From DYJK01 sp964464825 (GTDB lineage Bacteria > Bacteroidota > Ignavibacteria > Ignavibacteriales > Melioribacteraceae), in the NCBI GenBank assembly GCA_964464825.1, contig CAYXKL010000003.1:15873-79872 (forward strand): a stretch of DNA of 64,000 nucleotides, written 5' to 3'. The notes under the pieces were generated by a model. It had not been told where the DNA came from. It made no database searches and saw only the letters and a program-made list of their open reading frames with translations. Position 1 is the stretch's first letter, and each line of letters begins with the position of its first letter. This document shows, piece by piece, positions 17,057-26,848 of the stretch. The translations under genes were made by a program, and so were the position numbers.

Positions 17057-18538
17057 CTATTCCACTCTTAGTATTGGATATTCATTATTTTCTTTTAGCA
17101 AATATTCAAATTGATCTGTTTGAAAAATCCCTAGCATCGACTGCGGTTCAAAGGCAAGTATAATTAAATTAGAAGCTAACTGCTGAAGTGGAATGTAATA
17201 AAAGTCTTCAATAGTTAAATTATCAACAATTATTTTTTCTATTTCAGGATTATATAATTCCATTTCCTCTAATACTTCTTTTTTCAACTTCTTAATATTA
17301 TACTTAAAAATCTTCTGCCCATTTTCCTTTATATAATTTTTATAAATAATATCATGTCTTCTAAGCCAATCAATCAGTTTATTATCATCTTTATTAATAA
17401 GATATCCCTTAGGTGAAATAACTGATAAACGCTTATCAATAATTGAATGAAAATTGTTTACTTCAACTGATGTATCTTTTTTACTTTTTACCGAAAGAAG
17501 ATCCAGCCAGTACTTTTTCCCATCTCCAATATGCTCCATTCTAATTACAACACTTTTTTCTTTATTACTATTGATCAATTCTTTTCTTTTCTTTGAAATA
17601 ATTTTTTTTATTTCAACAGTATTCGTTTTAACAAAATTTAGTAAAGATTCCACAAGAAGTAATTGTCCTATACTTCTTCTTTTAATATTATCTAATGAAT
17701 CGCGACCATTTTTACCTTCGGCAATGAATGAAAGCGTATTATATATACCTAAACTTTGTCTACCATCATTTATTTCGACTGTACTGAATCTAATTCTGTC
17801 CTTATTAGGAGGTCCTCCAACTATATACTCGTGGAAAGAATACCCATTACTTACTAATTGATCTTTAATGTAAGGTAAAATTCTTGCTTTTGAATAATCT
17901 CTTATTTCTTCAGAAACATTAGGATTAGTAAGCAAGCCCAGCTGTTCATCATAATTTTTTATAGCTCCAAATTCAATCCAATCTTCAGAGTAAGGATAAT
18001 ATTCATGAATATCGAGTGTAACTACAGGTAAGTATTTATTGAAAATCTTATGTAGAGAAAAAACTTCCGGTTCGGTTAACAATAAATGATTCCGGTTAAG
18101 GTCCACATTATTACCATTTCTTCTAAGATTCTTTTCATTACCATCGGGATTTAATTGAGGTATCACTATCAAGTCTATATAATTTAACAAGCTATCATAC
18201 TTACCATTTGAAAAATTTTTAAGCAACATTAACAAAGCTTCTTTGCCGGAATGTTCGTTCCCGTGCTGTTGAGCAAATATCAATATTTTTATTTTAGTTG
18301 TATCTTCAGCAAATTTTCCATTAGATATATAAAGTAATGGTATTATTCTTTCCCCAGCCGATATTCCCAGTAAATCAAATTTTATAAATGAACTTTTCAA
18401 ACTTTGTAAATAACAATAATTAAAAACTTCTGAATGAGATGTTAGTTTTGTGAAATTAGATTGTTCGAGCGGAGTATCATTTTGCGCTCTTACCAGAAAT
18501 GGGAACAAAACTAAAAATATTAATCTAATTGTTTTCAT
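17057..18538 (-). CDS. Secreted M14 zinc carboxypeptidase
   Basis: 493 aa with a signal peptide (MKTIRLIFLVLFPFLVRAQ). The zinc ligands of M14 are visible as H92-x2-E95 (HGNEHSGKE) and H178 (TLDIHEYY). NPDG and the NLRRN/DLNRN pair supply substrate-binding residues, and the catalytic Glu is E274 (FIAEGKNGRD). The family removes C-terminal residues from peptides. The C-terminal ~200 residues are a poorly conserved extension. It is the last gene of the ten-gene peptide locus. Its ATG overlaps the TGA of the S51 gene by four bases (ATGA), so the two are translationally coupled. Confidence 0.88.
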   Translation of the reverse strand: MKTIRLIFLVLFPFLVRAQNDTPLEQSNFTKLTSHSEVFNYCYLQSLKSSFIKFDLLGISAGERIIPLLYISNGKFAEDTTKIKILIFAQQHGNEHSGKEALLMLLKNFSNGKYDSLLNYIDLIVIPQLNPDGNEKNLRRNGNNVDLNRNHLLLTEPEVFSLHKIFNKYLPVVTLDIHEYYPYSEDWIEFGAIKNYDEQLGLLTNPNVSEEIRDYSKARILPYIKDQLVSNGYSFHEYIVGGPPNKDRIRFSTVEINDGRQSLGIYNTLSFIAEGKNGRDSLDNIKRRSIGQLLLVESLLNFVKTNTVEIKKIISKKRKELINSNKEKSVVIRMEHIGDGKKYWLDLLSVKSKKDTSVEVNNFHSIIDKRLSVISPKGYLINKDDNKLIDWLRRHDIIYKNYIKENGQKIFKYNIKKLKKEVLEEMELYNPEIEKIIVDNLTIEDFYYIPLQQLASNLIILAFEPQSMLGIFQTDQFEYLLKENNEYPILRVE

Positions 18539-20577
18539 TTTAACAAAACCATTTTTTTAGTTTCTTGATATTTAATGTTTAGAGTATTATCCATTACAAC
18601 CAATTTATAAAAATAAACACCGCTTGAAAGATGAAAATCATTAGTTGAAACTTGTACAAAATAATGCCCGGCTGTTTTAATATCATTGACAAGATCGACA
18701 ACCTCTCTTCCTAGTATATCATAAAGTTTTAAAGAAACATAAGCGGTATTATTAATTTGATAAGTAATTACTGTGTTAGGATTAAATGGATTTGGATAAT
18801 TCTGATATAAATAGGGTGATGAAATCATTTCATTTTCATTGAAACCGTCGTAGTGAATTAAAAAACCATCGGCAATAGAATAACTTCGGGCAAGATCTGA
18901 AGATGAAATTGTAATTCTTAAATTATTCATTGCTACTGATTGTCTTGTTTTTGCACCGCTTCTCATTTTCCAATTTGAAGAATCAACAAATGTAGTACTG
19001 GAAGCATTCACAATCATTATAGGCATTGGTCCAAAAGAAGTTATTGTTGATGTAGCTTCATCAATTGCACAAAAATCATTTTCATCGAGCCACAAACCAA
19101 TTTTACTTTTTCCATTTTTTAATCCCAAGAATAACGATGATATTCTGTTTTCATAATAATCATTATCATCAAAAAGCATCGGTTGAAAAGCAAGATCTGC
19201 AAATACTCCGGTTCCCAAATTGGTGATCATACTTCCATAATAAGATGCGTTTGATTGATTATCAACATTATCTATGAAAGTGCCGCATAAAACTTTCCCT
19301 GAATTACCAATACAATAAATATCAATTTTACGATTTATTGCTGAATTGAATGCAGTGCCGATTAATTTACTAGTATCAACAATTAAAGCAAGCGTGTTTA
19401 AATTATCTCCGCAAATAATAATTGATGAACAGTTATCTATTTTTTCCTTTTCGTTAATGTCATTTAGTATTGATTCTGTAAGAGCAATTTTTGAGACATT
19501 AATTGACCTTGAATAAAGATAATTTTCAAGTTCAATTATACTATTTTCAAATCCTTGATTAAACAATAACAAAACATTCGATACATCTGCTTCATTAATA
19601 AAAAGAGAAAGATGATTACTAACCGCTGACTGGATTGAATTTCCACCGCTTAAAAAGATATCTGTTTTAGGAAATTCAATTTCAGATTCTTCATTAAAAT
19701 CTTTTGCTGTCGGAGGAACATAGTAAATTAACTTTTCGTTAATATCGTATTTCCAATTTTCAACAAGCATATCACATTTTAAATTTTCAATTATAAATTC
19801 CGATGATAAATATTCCATTCTGGTTTTATCATCAATTTGATAAAAAGAAACGGCTCCGCTCCCCATTACTTCAGCAATACCATCGGGCTCAATACATAAT
19901 GCAGTTTGATCATCTATGCCAATACCCATTACTGCACGATTATTATTTATGTAATAATTAAAAATGAATATTGCCAGTCTTGCAAATCTTCCTCTCTCAA
20001 TAAAATGAGTATCCACAAGAGTATTTGGAATTAAATCTAAAAAATGATCTTCAAGTTGAATAATTGAACTAAAAGGATTCTGCAATGCTCCTTTAGAATC
20101 AATTGTACTATTCTGAGTGGCAATATATGCAACATCACTCAAGATCATAGCACCGGCACTTGTTCCAGCGATTACACCTCCATTAAAGTAAACTTGACGG
20201 ATGGCATCTTCTGTTTTTGTGTTATTCCAAAGATTGTTATACTGCCACTGATCACCACCTTTTATAAAAATTGCTTTTGCAGTAATTAATTCATCAAAGG
20301 TTGTCTGAAGATCTGCGGAATTTCTGGAAGTGATATACTTATTATAGACTTCTTTAGCGCCTAAAGACTTAAAATAATTAGGCAGCCAATTGGGATCTGA
20401 GGAAGATCCATCTGAAATGATTATAATTTTACCACTATCTGATTTTTCGACAATCCAGCTATATGGTTTATCGCTCCAGCTATTGTAATCTTCCGATCCT
20501 CCGCCTACTGCACAAATAAATCCTTGTGCCAGATTAATATTAACTATAAAAATAGAAGCAATAAAAATTTTTAGCAT
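18535..20577 (-). CDS. T9SS-sorted S51 (cyanophycinase-like) peptidase with tandem degenerate domain
   Basis: 680 aa, secreted (MLKIFIASIFIVNINLAQ). The first S51 domain (~20-250) has the nucleophile elbow GTSAGA (S140), the FIKGGDQ strand and VDTHFIERGRFARL, where cyanophycinases usually have DQHF. A second region (~295-560) repeats the fold weakly: IFLSGGNSI, SIIICGDN, CIGNSGKVL at the elbow, and YYENRISSLFLGL where the catalytic His is lost. The C-terminus is a T9SS sorting domain (LYQNYPNPFNP ... SSGVYFYKL ... KKMVLLK), so it is exported and probably surface-attached or released. The start was moved one codon to the ATG. The substrate is inferred: S51 enzymes cleave cyanophycin or Asp-X peptides. 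Confidence 0.85.
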   Translation of the reverse strand: MLKIFIASIFIVNINLAQGFICAVGGGSEDYNSWSDKPYSWIVEKSDSGKIIIISDGSSSDPNWLPNYFKSLGAKEVYNKYITSRNSADLQTTFDELITAKAIFIKGGDQWQYNNLWNNTKTEDAIRQVYFNGGVIAGTSAGAMILSDVAYIATQNSTIDSKGALQNPFSSIIQLEDHFLDLIPNTLVDTHFIERGRFARLAIFIFNYYINNNRAVMGIGIDDQTALCIEPDGIAEVMGSGAVSFYQIDDKTRMEYLSSEFIIENLKCDMLVENWKYDINEKLIYYVPPTAKDFNEESEIEFPKTDIFLSGGNSIQSAVSNHLSLFINEADVSNVLLLFNQGFENSIIELENYLYSRSINVSKIALTESILNDINEKEKIDNCSSIIICGDNLNTLALIVDTSKLIGTAFNSAINRKIDIYCIGNSGKVLCGTFIDNVDNQSNASYYGSMITNLGTGVFADLAFQPMLFDDNDYYENRISSLFLGLKNGKSKIGLWLDENDFCAIDEATSTITSFGPMPIMIVNASSTTFVDSSNWKMRSGAKTRQSVAMNNLRITISSSDLARSYSIADGFLIHYDGFNENEMISSPYLYQNYPNPFNPNTVITYQINNTAYVSLKLYDILGREVVDLVNDIKTAGHYFVQVSTNDFHLSSGVYFYKLVVMDNTLNIKYQETKKMVLLK

Positions 20578-20582
20578 CAAAA

Positions 20583-21575
20583 TTAAAAATCTATTCCGAT
20601 TGAAATACGATGCACGCTTGGTAAAATATCATATACTGAATAAGCATAATCAAATATAAATATGGTACCACTAATAGGTAAATTTGCACCGGCACCAAGA
20701 GTTAAATTTTCATCATCATAATTAAACCTATAACCTCCTCTCAAAAATATTCTATCAAAAAATGAAATTTCAGTCCCAAGTAAAATTCTTTCTTCATTGT
20801 CGTTTGGATGAACAGCATCAATATCTCCCCTTACTTTAATAAAATCAGCGTTATATATATCAAATCCCAGACCGACTTGAAAAGTTAAAGGTAATGGATA
20901 ATCTTCAGTAACTAATTTAGCTGGAGTAAGTCTATTTAAAGGAATATTGCCACTTTTATCATGAATAACATTTAAATCTTCACCGTCAAATTTCAGATCA
21001 TCGCCAAAATTGCTCATCTTCATAGCTATCGTCATATTTTGAAAATCGAGTTTGTATTGAGTACCAACATCGAAAGCAATACCGACAGCTTTTTCATTCC
21101 ATATTCTTTGCTGAACATATTTAATAGTAATACCAACAGAAAAGCGATCGGTCAAAAAGCGAGCAAAAGATAATCCAATGGCAACATCTTCAGCATCAAA
21201 ATATCTGCCGGTTCCGTTGGGTTCACTTTCGGTTGTAATTTCCAACTCATCCATTGTAAAGATTACAACACTTGTCGCGATAGTACCAATTCCTTCAAGA
21301 TTAAATGCAAAAGCGGCGGCATTAAAATCGAACATATCGAACCAATTCATATATGAAAAATGTGCTGCATTGCCGTCTATTCTTGCAAGACCAGCCGGAT
21401 TCCAAAATACAGAAGAAGCATCATCATTCAAACCTACAATTGCACCACCCATTGCAGCAGCACGGGCACCAACCGGAATTTCTAAAAATTGAGCGCCGGA
21501 AGTTCCTAGATTAGGGTTTTGTGCAAATGTTATTGACGACGTAATTAATATTAATATTTTGAAAATATTTTTCAT
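20583..21575 (-). CDS. PorV/PorQ-family outer-membrane protein
   Basis: About 330 aa from the ATG at 21575, which has a GGA site seven bases upstream; the TTG four codons earlier is rejected. A signal peptide (MKNIFKILILITSSITFAQ) is followed by the family signature FLEIPVGARAAAMGGA and DDASSVFWNPAGLARI. Amphipathic strands then run to a terminal aromatic residue (HRISIGIDF). PorV-type beta-barrels act in type IX secretion as shuttles that carry substrates to the attachment complex. Its position two genes from T9SS-tagged cargo fits that role, but it could be a dedicated homologue rather than the core PorV. Confidence 0.85.
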   Translation of the reverse strand: MKNIFKILILITSSITFAQNPNLGTSGAQFLEIPVGARAAAMGGAIVGLNDDASSVFWNPAGLARIDGNAAHFSYMNWFDMFDFNAAAFAFNLEGIGTIATSVVIFTMDELEITTESEPNGTGRYFDAEDVAIGLSFARFLTDRFSVGITIKYVQQRIWNEKAVGIAFDVGTQYKLDFQNMTIAMKMSNFGDDLKFDGEDLNVIHDKSGNIPLNRLTPAKLVTEDYPLPLTFQVGLGFDIYNADFIKVRGDIDAVHPNDNEERILLGTEISFFDRIFLRGGYRFNYDDENLTLGAGANLPISGTIFIFDYAYSVYDILPSVHRISIGIDF

Positions 21576-21599
21576 TTCAATTTCCAAACTTGTAATGGA

Positions 21600-24362
21600 T
21601 TATTTTATTATTGCAAATCTACTTTTGAATTCAACCCCTTCTGCTGTAACAACATAAATATAAATTCCTGGAGCTATTTCCCTTCCACCTTCTGTTCTCA
21701 AATCCCATATTTCTGTTCCGCTGTTAGAACTGTGACGTAGTGTTTTAATTAAATCTGCATCAATTGTAAATATGTGTATTGTACACTCATTAGGTAGATT
21801 GATAAATTGAATTTGTCTTAAGGGCTCTCTGCGCAGCTCTCCGAATTCCGGCTCATAAAGTGATGAAACTATATAAGGATTTGGAACAACTTTAATATTA
21901 GATATCTCTTGTTGCATTTTTATTTTATCTATGAAGGAACTGTTAATACTAAAATTATATTTATCGCTAATTCCTGGTGCAATAGGCTTTACAACAGTAA
22001 TTGAAAAAATATTTCCCGGCGAAGGAGCATTATTTGAATTGAAACTGATTGTTCCAGTTATTCCATTGAATGTAAAAGAATCATCATTATAAAGAGTATC
22101 AAAAACTGCAATGGTCGTTTGTGTTTCATCTTTAACTGTAATTGAGACAAACGTTTGCCCTTGAGAGTCAGATCCTCTTCCACTTGTAGAGACAAAGAAA
22201 ATTCCGTTCTGAATTAAAGTTTCATCATCAACATCAAATGTAATATCAACATTATCTGTACCGCCAATTTTTGAAATATCTTGAATTATNNNNNNNNNNG
22301 GTTTAATTAATTTAAAAACCACCCCGTCTGTTGTTGATTGAATTTGGTCAATTTCAATTTGTCGTGGATGAATCACTGTATCGTTATTATTTCTAAGAGC
22401 ATAAACACCAAAATTTACTGATATATAATCACCAGCTTTGGGAAGAAACTGCGGATCACCACTTGGTTCCGGATCCACAAGACGGATAGCTAAACCCGGA
22501 TTCAAATTATATCTTGCACCGGATATATAACTTTTAGGTGTTGGTGATAAAAAGTCGCCGGCAGTATAATCATATATTTGAATTTTATTAGGTGCAAGCC
22601 ATTCTATGCCATAACTTGTCATATTTGTTTTACTTGAATCCCGAATAATTATTTCTACAATCGTGTTATTCTTTCCTTTCTCTTTTCTCCACACATAATT
22701 AAATCCAATTTGGTAATTATTATTTGCTATCGTATTATCATCAACGGGTATTACATCTAAAATATAATTCGATAAGCCGTTACCGGATTTTGTAACATCA
22801 CCGGCAGTAGTGGGACTGTAGCCAGCAGCTTTTGAAAGAGGCTGAACAGATTTTAAATTTATTGCATCTGTATTATTACCTTTAGGACTTTCCAAACTTG
22901 ATATTGAAGAGTCTCCCCTATCATATGCAGTTACAGAATACCAATATTCAAAACCATTGTCTACATTTTGATCGGTATAGCTGTATTGTAACCCGGTGTT
23001 CAAACCAATTTTATTAATAAGATCAAAATCTGAAAGTAAATTCCAAGTAACACCTTTATCCTGACTTCTGTAAAGCCGGTAACCTTCAAAATCAAATTCC
23101 CCCGAAAAATTATCACGTGAACTTTCTGCTACATCATTCCAATAAAGAGTAACCGAGCCGTCACCGGCAACAGCATTTAATGTTGGAGTTGCTGGCGGTT
23201 TACTGATTTCAAAATCAAATTCTAATATTCTATATGCAGCATCCAGAGATGTAAAAGCTTCAGTCAAATTTTCACCAGCAACAATTGCAGTATAAAATGT
23301 AATTGTTTGACCAGGTTCTAAAATGTAAGGACCGGAGCTTAACATAGCAGCAAGATCTATCCCTTCCTCCGGAATTGTTGAAGGATCATCATAATGAATA
23401 TCTCCATTCGCCCCAGGATGAAAATATTTGGGCCCTAGTGAAGATTCATAGAGCGATCTGGCACTTGACATAATTCCATATTGGATTGAATCGATATCCC
23501 TACCTTCATCATCATAATAAAGAAAGTAGTGCATATCTGTAAGACCTAATTCCCTTCCGTTAACTTCGGGTGTTTTTAATAATGCAACTCCAAAATGTCC
23601 GGTTTTTCCACCAGGCCATTCAGTAGAGATTCCATCATCATGGAAATAAACAAATCTTTTTTCTTTATCGAATCCAATTTTATCATCTCCGTATTCAGGA
23701 ACACCGCCGCTTATATTTCCTATGTCCATATCAGCATAAAAGGAAAAGTAGACACTATCTAATCTTCTATTGCTTGTGTTAGTTAAATCATATTTAAAGA
23801 AAATTAAATTTTGTGCAAACTTAACACCATAAGCATAACCGGTTTGAGCTAATTGCAACCCTAGCATTGGTCTTGAATTATTGCTGTCGCTGAATACACA
23901 ATAGCTGTCTTGATCTGATTTAATAATCGGGTTACCGTTTTCATCTTTTACCGGCCATCCGGTTGAAGGCCATGTTTTTGAATTATCACTAAAAGCTATT
24001 TGCGAAAACTCCGGATTATGATAACCGCCTACTGCCTCCCATTCTTCATTAGTTGTATGACGACCTTGAACAACATTACCCGGTATTCCAACAAAAGGAT
24101 TTATTCTATATATATAATGTTTACCACTGTTGATTGGAAACTCGCCGGAAGGTCCTTGTGTTATTCTTCTTGGGTATAACTTACCTCTATTTTCAAAAAA
24201 CAAACCAATATTACTTGCATTATGAGTACCACCGGCTCTATCGCTAATTCCTAATATTTTTTTAGGTGATTCTTTATCTTTATCGAGATGTTTTAAATCT
24301 TGAGTTCTAAAATATCCAGTTGAAATAATCAGTATTAAAATTATTCTGAATAAATTTTTCAT
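21600..24362 (-). CDS. Large extracellular FN3 protein, interrupted by an assembly gap
   Basis: About 920 aa as drawn, with a signal peptide (MKNLFRIILILIISTGYFR). The N-terminal ~390 residues are a beta-rich region found in Ignavibacteria-type secreted proteins (IGLFFENRGKLYP, FVGIPGNVVQG, FFKYDLTNTSNRRLDSVYFS). A fibronectin type III domain follows (~395-490, PATPTLNAVAGDGSVTLYWN). The C-terminus (APGIYIYVVTAEGVEFKSRF) resembles a shortened sorting domain without the QNYPNPFNP segment. Ten Ns at 22290-22299 add four unknown residues; the frame is open on both sides, so the gap length may be a place-holder. It lies directly downstream of the TonB-dependent receptor, so it may be a surface partner of that receptor, though it is not a SusD homologue. 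Confidence 0.75.
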   Translation of the reverse strand: MKNLFRIILILIISTGYFRTQDLKHLDKDKESPKKILGISDRAGGTHNASNIGLFFENRGKLYPRRITQGPSGEFPINSGKHYIYRINPFVGIPGNVVQGRHTTNEEWEAVGGYHNPEFSQIAFSDNSKTWPSTGWPVKDENGNPIIKSDQDSYCVFSDSNNSRPMLGLQLAQTGYAYGVKFAQNLIFFKYDLTNTSNRRLDSVYFSFYADMDIGNISGGVPEYGDDKIGFDKEKRFVYFHDDGISTEWPGGKTGHFGVALLKTPEVNGRELGLTDMHYFLYYDDEGRDIDSIQYGIMSSARSLYESSLGPKYFHPGANGDIHYDDPSTIPEEGIDLAAMLSSGPYILEPGQTITFYTAIVAGENLTEAFTSLDAAYRILEFDFEISKPPATPTLNAVAGDGSVTLYWNDVAESSRDNFSGEFDFEGYRLYRSQDKGVTWNLLSDFDLINKIGLNTGLQYSYTDQNVDNGFEYWYSVTAYDRGDSSISSLESPKGNNTDAINLKSVQPLSKAAGYSPTTAGDVTKSGNGLSNYILDVIPVDDNTIANNNYQIGFNYVWRKEKGKNNTIVEIIIRDSSKTNMTSYGIEWLAPNKIQIYDYTAGDFLSPTPKSYISGARYNLNPGLAIRLVDPEPSGDPQFLPKAGDYISVNFGVYALRNNNDTVIHPRQIEIDQIQSTTDGVVFKLIKXXXXIIQDISKIGGTDNVDITFDVDDETLIQNGIFFVSTSGRGSDSQGQTFVSITVKDETQTTIAVFDTLYNDDSFTFNGITGTISFNSNNAPSPGNIFSITVVKPIAPGISDKYNFSINSSFIDKIKMQQEISNIKVVPNPYIVSSLYEPEFGELRREPLRQIQFINLPNECTIHIFTIDADLIKTLRHSSNSGTEIWDLRTEGGREIAPGIYIYVVTAEGVEFKSRFAIIK
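22290..22299. other. Assembly gap (10 Ns)
   Basis: Ten consecutive N bases interrupt the FN3 protein gene. The coding frame continues on both sides without a stop, but the true length and sequence are unknown. Confidence 0.99.
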
Positions 24363-24385
24363 ATTATTCTCTAAATTTTATTCAA

Positions 24386-26845
24386 TTAAAATTTTACAGA
24401 AAAACCTAATCTTATTGATCTCGGCGGACCAAAATTAGAAGGATCTTTGATATACTCTTCCGAGTACTGACCTTGGAAAGTAATTTCCGGATCGCCGGTA
24501 TCGGAATAAACATAAAGTATGTTTCTATGATCAGTTAGATTGAGAATTTCCGCAAACAATCTCACATCAATATTATTGAATAGTTTAAATTTCTTACCTA
24601 TTTCAAGATCAATGTTAAAACGGCCAGGCATGCGCAAAGAATTCCTGATCACAAATCCAATATCTCTACCGCCGGGTGTATATGGGTATCCTGAACTTGC
24701 TCTTAGTATTAAATTAAAATCCATATTTTCAAAAATTTTAAAACCTAAAAATTCAGGTCCTTCTTTTTCTGGAATTTGAAAAGAAGCACTTGCATTAAAA
24801 ACATGTGTTTGATCAAAATCTAAGAAGTACAATAAAGTAGATTCTTGTGTGCCGGGATATTGTTCCGTTTCTGATGAAGCACTTCCTTTTGCAACAGAGA
24901 AAGTGTATGCAAGACCGCCAGAGAAATATTTATCGGTACGTGCATCAAGTGTTACTTCAAATCCTTTTATATTGGAATAATCTTCATTAATATATAGCGT
25001 ATAACCAACATATCTACCGTCTACGAACGGGAAGAAATATCGTGTTCCTATTTTACCGGTTACGTCTTTATAATAAGCAGTAACATGCATCGCAATTTTG
25101 TCCGTAAATTGATGCGATACTCCTACTTCATAAGTTATTGTTCTTTCAGCATCAAGATTTGGTTGACCAAATAAAGGTTCGCGAACATTTAGATCATATT
25201 GATTGTTCTCAAAAAAGTATTGATAATTAGGATATTGAAAAAAATGTCCGTAAGCAAAATGGAGTTTTGTTTTTTCAGAAATAGGATGTGCAATACCTAT
25301 ACGCGGACTTATTTGCGATCTTGATTTAACTTCAATTAATGAATTCGGATCAAGTGGATCATTCCTATATGTAACATTAGCATTCATATAATCGAATCTT
25401 AAACCCAAGTTGATAATTAAGTATGGTAGTTCAATTTTATCTTGAATATAAGCCGCTGCCTCAAATGGATCAGTTTTATAATTGTTTATATATGGAAAAT
25501 TTCTTTTGGGGTCGTAAACGTTAAATAATTTTAGCCAATGTTTTTTATACTGCAATCCGGTTTTTATTTCGTTTGATTTGTCAATCTGCCAAAGCATATC
25601 AATCTTAGCATCAAGTGTTGCTGTGCGGCTATCTGTAACTTCAACCGGATCTGCTAATGAATAAAATTCAAAACCAGTTCCAATATTTTCAAAATATTGC
25701 CAATCCGGTGTAGGTAGATAATCTGCTGTGTCTTTATTAATTCCTGAATAATAACCTTGATTGAAATATGAAATTTTGAAATCGTAAAACAAATTATCTT
25801 CAATCGTATGTGTAAGAGCAAAAATTGACTGATAACTATCTGAACGTCTTTTAAGATATTGTTCCGGAATATATTTATAAGAATGGTTATAGGATTGTCC
25901 TTCTCCAAAACTTCCACGATTAGAAAAAGTAATTTTTAAACCTCTAATACCTGAATAAGCAAGTTTACTAAAAAATGAGTTGTCCCATCTATAACCAAAT
26001 GGTAAATAGCTTCCTTGCATGTTACGTTCAAGCGATATAAAAAATTTTAGATCATTATTGAATAATGGACCGCTTAATATTCCATTAAGCCGGTTCTCAT
26101 GTAATTTTGTGTAACGATCAATTCCAAATTCACTTGTTCTTGCTTCAAATTTTACAGAAAGTTTATCGGATCCATCCCTAGTTACAATATTAACGACACC
26201 ACTTAAAGCATTTCCGTATTCTGCATTAAAAGTACCACTAAGTAAACTTAATTCTTGAATAGCATCATTATTGATTTGAGTTGCTAAACCACCCAGGAGT
26301 GGATCCGTTACGTACATTCCATCAACCATGTAGGCAACTTCGTTGGATCTTCCACCTCTTATATGAAGATTACTACCACTTCCAACCACACCGGCTTGAA
26401 GTGAAAGTAATTCTGAAAAATTTGCAACCGGCAAATCTTCAATCTCATCTCTTGTTAAAACTGAAACACTGCTTGTTAAATCTTTTTGAATTAATGGTGT
26501 TTTTGCAGATATAACAACTTCTCCAACTTCAATAGATGTCGGTTCCAGTGAGTATGTAAGAACTGTAGTCCTATCAGCAACAATTTTCACTTCACTTACT
26601 AATAATGATTTATATCCAATAGAACTAATTTTTATCTGGTAGATACCCGGAGGAATATTTAGTATTACATAATTACCATCAATATCAGTTGCAGATCCAA
26701 GTGATGTACCCAGTATTACTATATTAACTCCTATTAACGGTTCATTGGTTACTGCATCAGTAATTTTACCTGATATTTTTCCGGTTGTACCAGAATATAA
26801 AATCATAGGTATTAAATAAAAGAAGACTAAAAAAAGCTTTTTCAC
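24386..26845 (-). CDS. TonB-dependent receptor with carboxypeptidase-like regulatory domain
   Basis: 819 aa with a GTG start and a GGAG site seven bases upstream. The signal peptide (MKKLFLVFFYLIPMILYSG) is followed by a CarboxypepD_reg-like beta-sandwich (~22-105, GKISGKITDAVTNEPLIGVN). A plug domain comes next (~110-230, LQAGVVGSGSNLHIRGGRSN, YGNALSGVVNIVTRDG), then a 22-strand-type barrel ending in an aromatic residue (RLGFSVKF). It should import a large ligand across the outer membrane using TonB energy. No SusD lies next to it, so it is not a classical starch-utilisation pair. It sits directly after the RpiR regulator with a 3-nt gap, in the peptidase locus; peptides are therefore the likeliest ligand by context. 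Confidence 0.92.
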   Translation of the reverse strand: MKKLFLVFFYLIPMILYSGTTGKISGKITDAVTNEPLIGVNIVILGTSLGSATDIDGNYVILNIPPGIYQIKISSIGYKSLLVSEVKIVADRTTVLTYSLEPTSIEVGEVVISAKTPLIQKDLTSSVSVLTRDEIEDLPVANFSELLSLQAGVVGSGSNLHIRGGRSNEVAYMVDGMYVTDPLLGGLATQINNDAIQELSLLSGTFNAEYGNALSGVVNIVTRDGSDKLSVKFEARTSEFGIDRYTKLHENRLNGILSGPLFNNDLKFFISLERNMQGSYLPFGYRWDNSFFSKLAYSGIRGLKITFSNRGSFGEGQSYNHSYKYIPEQYLKRRSDSYQSIFALTHTIEDNLFYDFKISYFNQGYYSGINKDTADYLPTPDWQYFENIGTGFEFYSLADPVEVTDSRTATLDAKIDMLWQIDKSNEIKTGLQYKKHWLKLFNVYDPKRNFPYINNYKTDPFEAAAYIQDKIELPYLIINLGLRFDYMNANVTYRNDPLDPNSLIEVKSRSQISPRIGIAHPISEKTKLHFAYGHFFQYPNYQYFFENNQYDLNVREPLFGQPNLDAERTITYEVGVSHQFTDKIAMHVTAYYKDVTGKIGTRYFFPFVDGRYVGYTLYINEDYSNIKGFEVTLDARTDKYFSGGLAYTFSVAKGSASSETEQYPGTQESTLLYFLDFDQTHVFNASASFQIPEKEGPEFLGFKIFENMDFNLILRASSGYPYTPGGRDIGFVIRNSLRMPGRFNIDLEIGKKFKLFNNIDVRLFAEILNLTDHRNILYVYSDTGDPEITFQGQYSEEYIKDPSNFGPPRSIRLGFSVKF

Positions 26846-26848
26846 TTT

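Noticed and set aside
24386..26845. SusC-type starch receptor
   Set aside because: It is a TonB-dependent receptor, but no SusD homologue is adjacent and the neighbours are peptidases; the length (819 aa) is also below typical SusC proteins.
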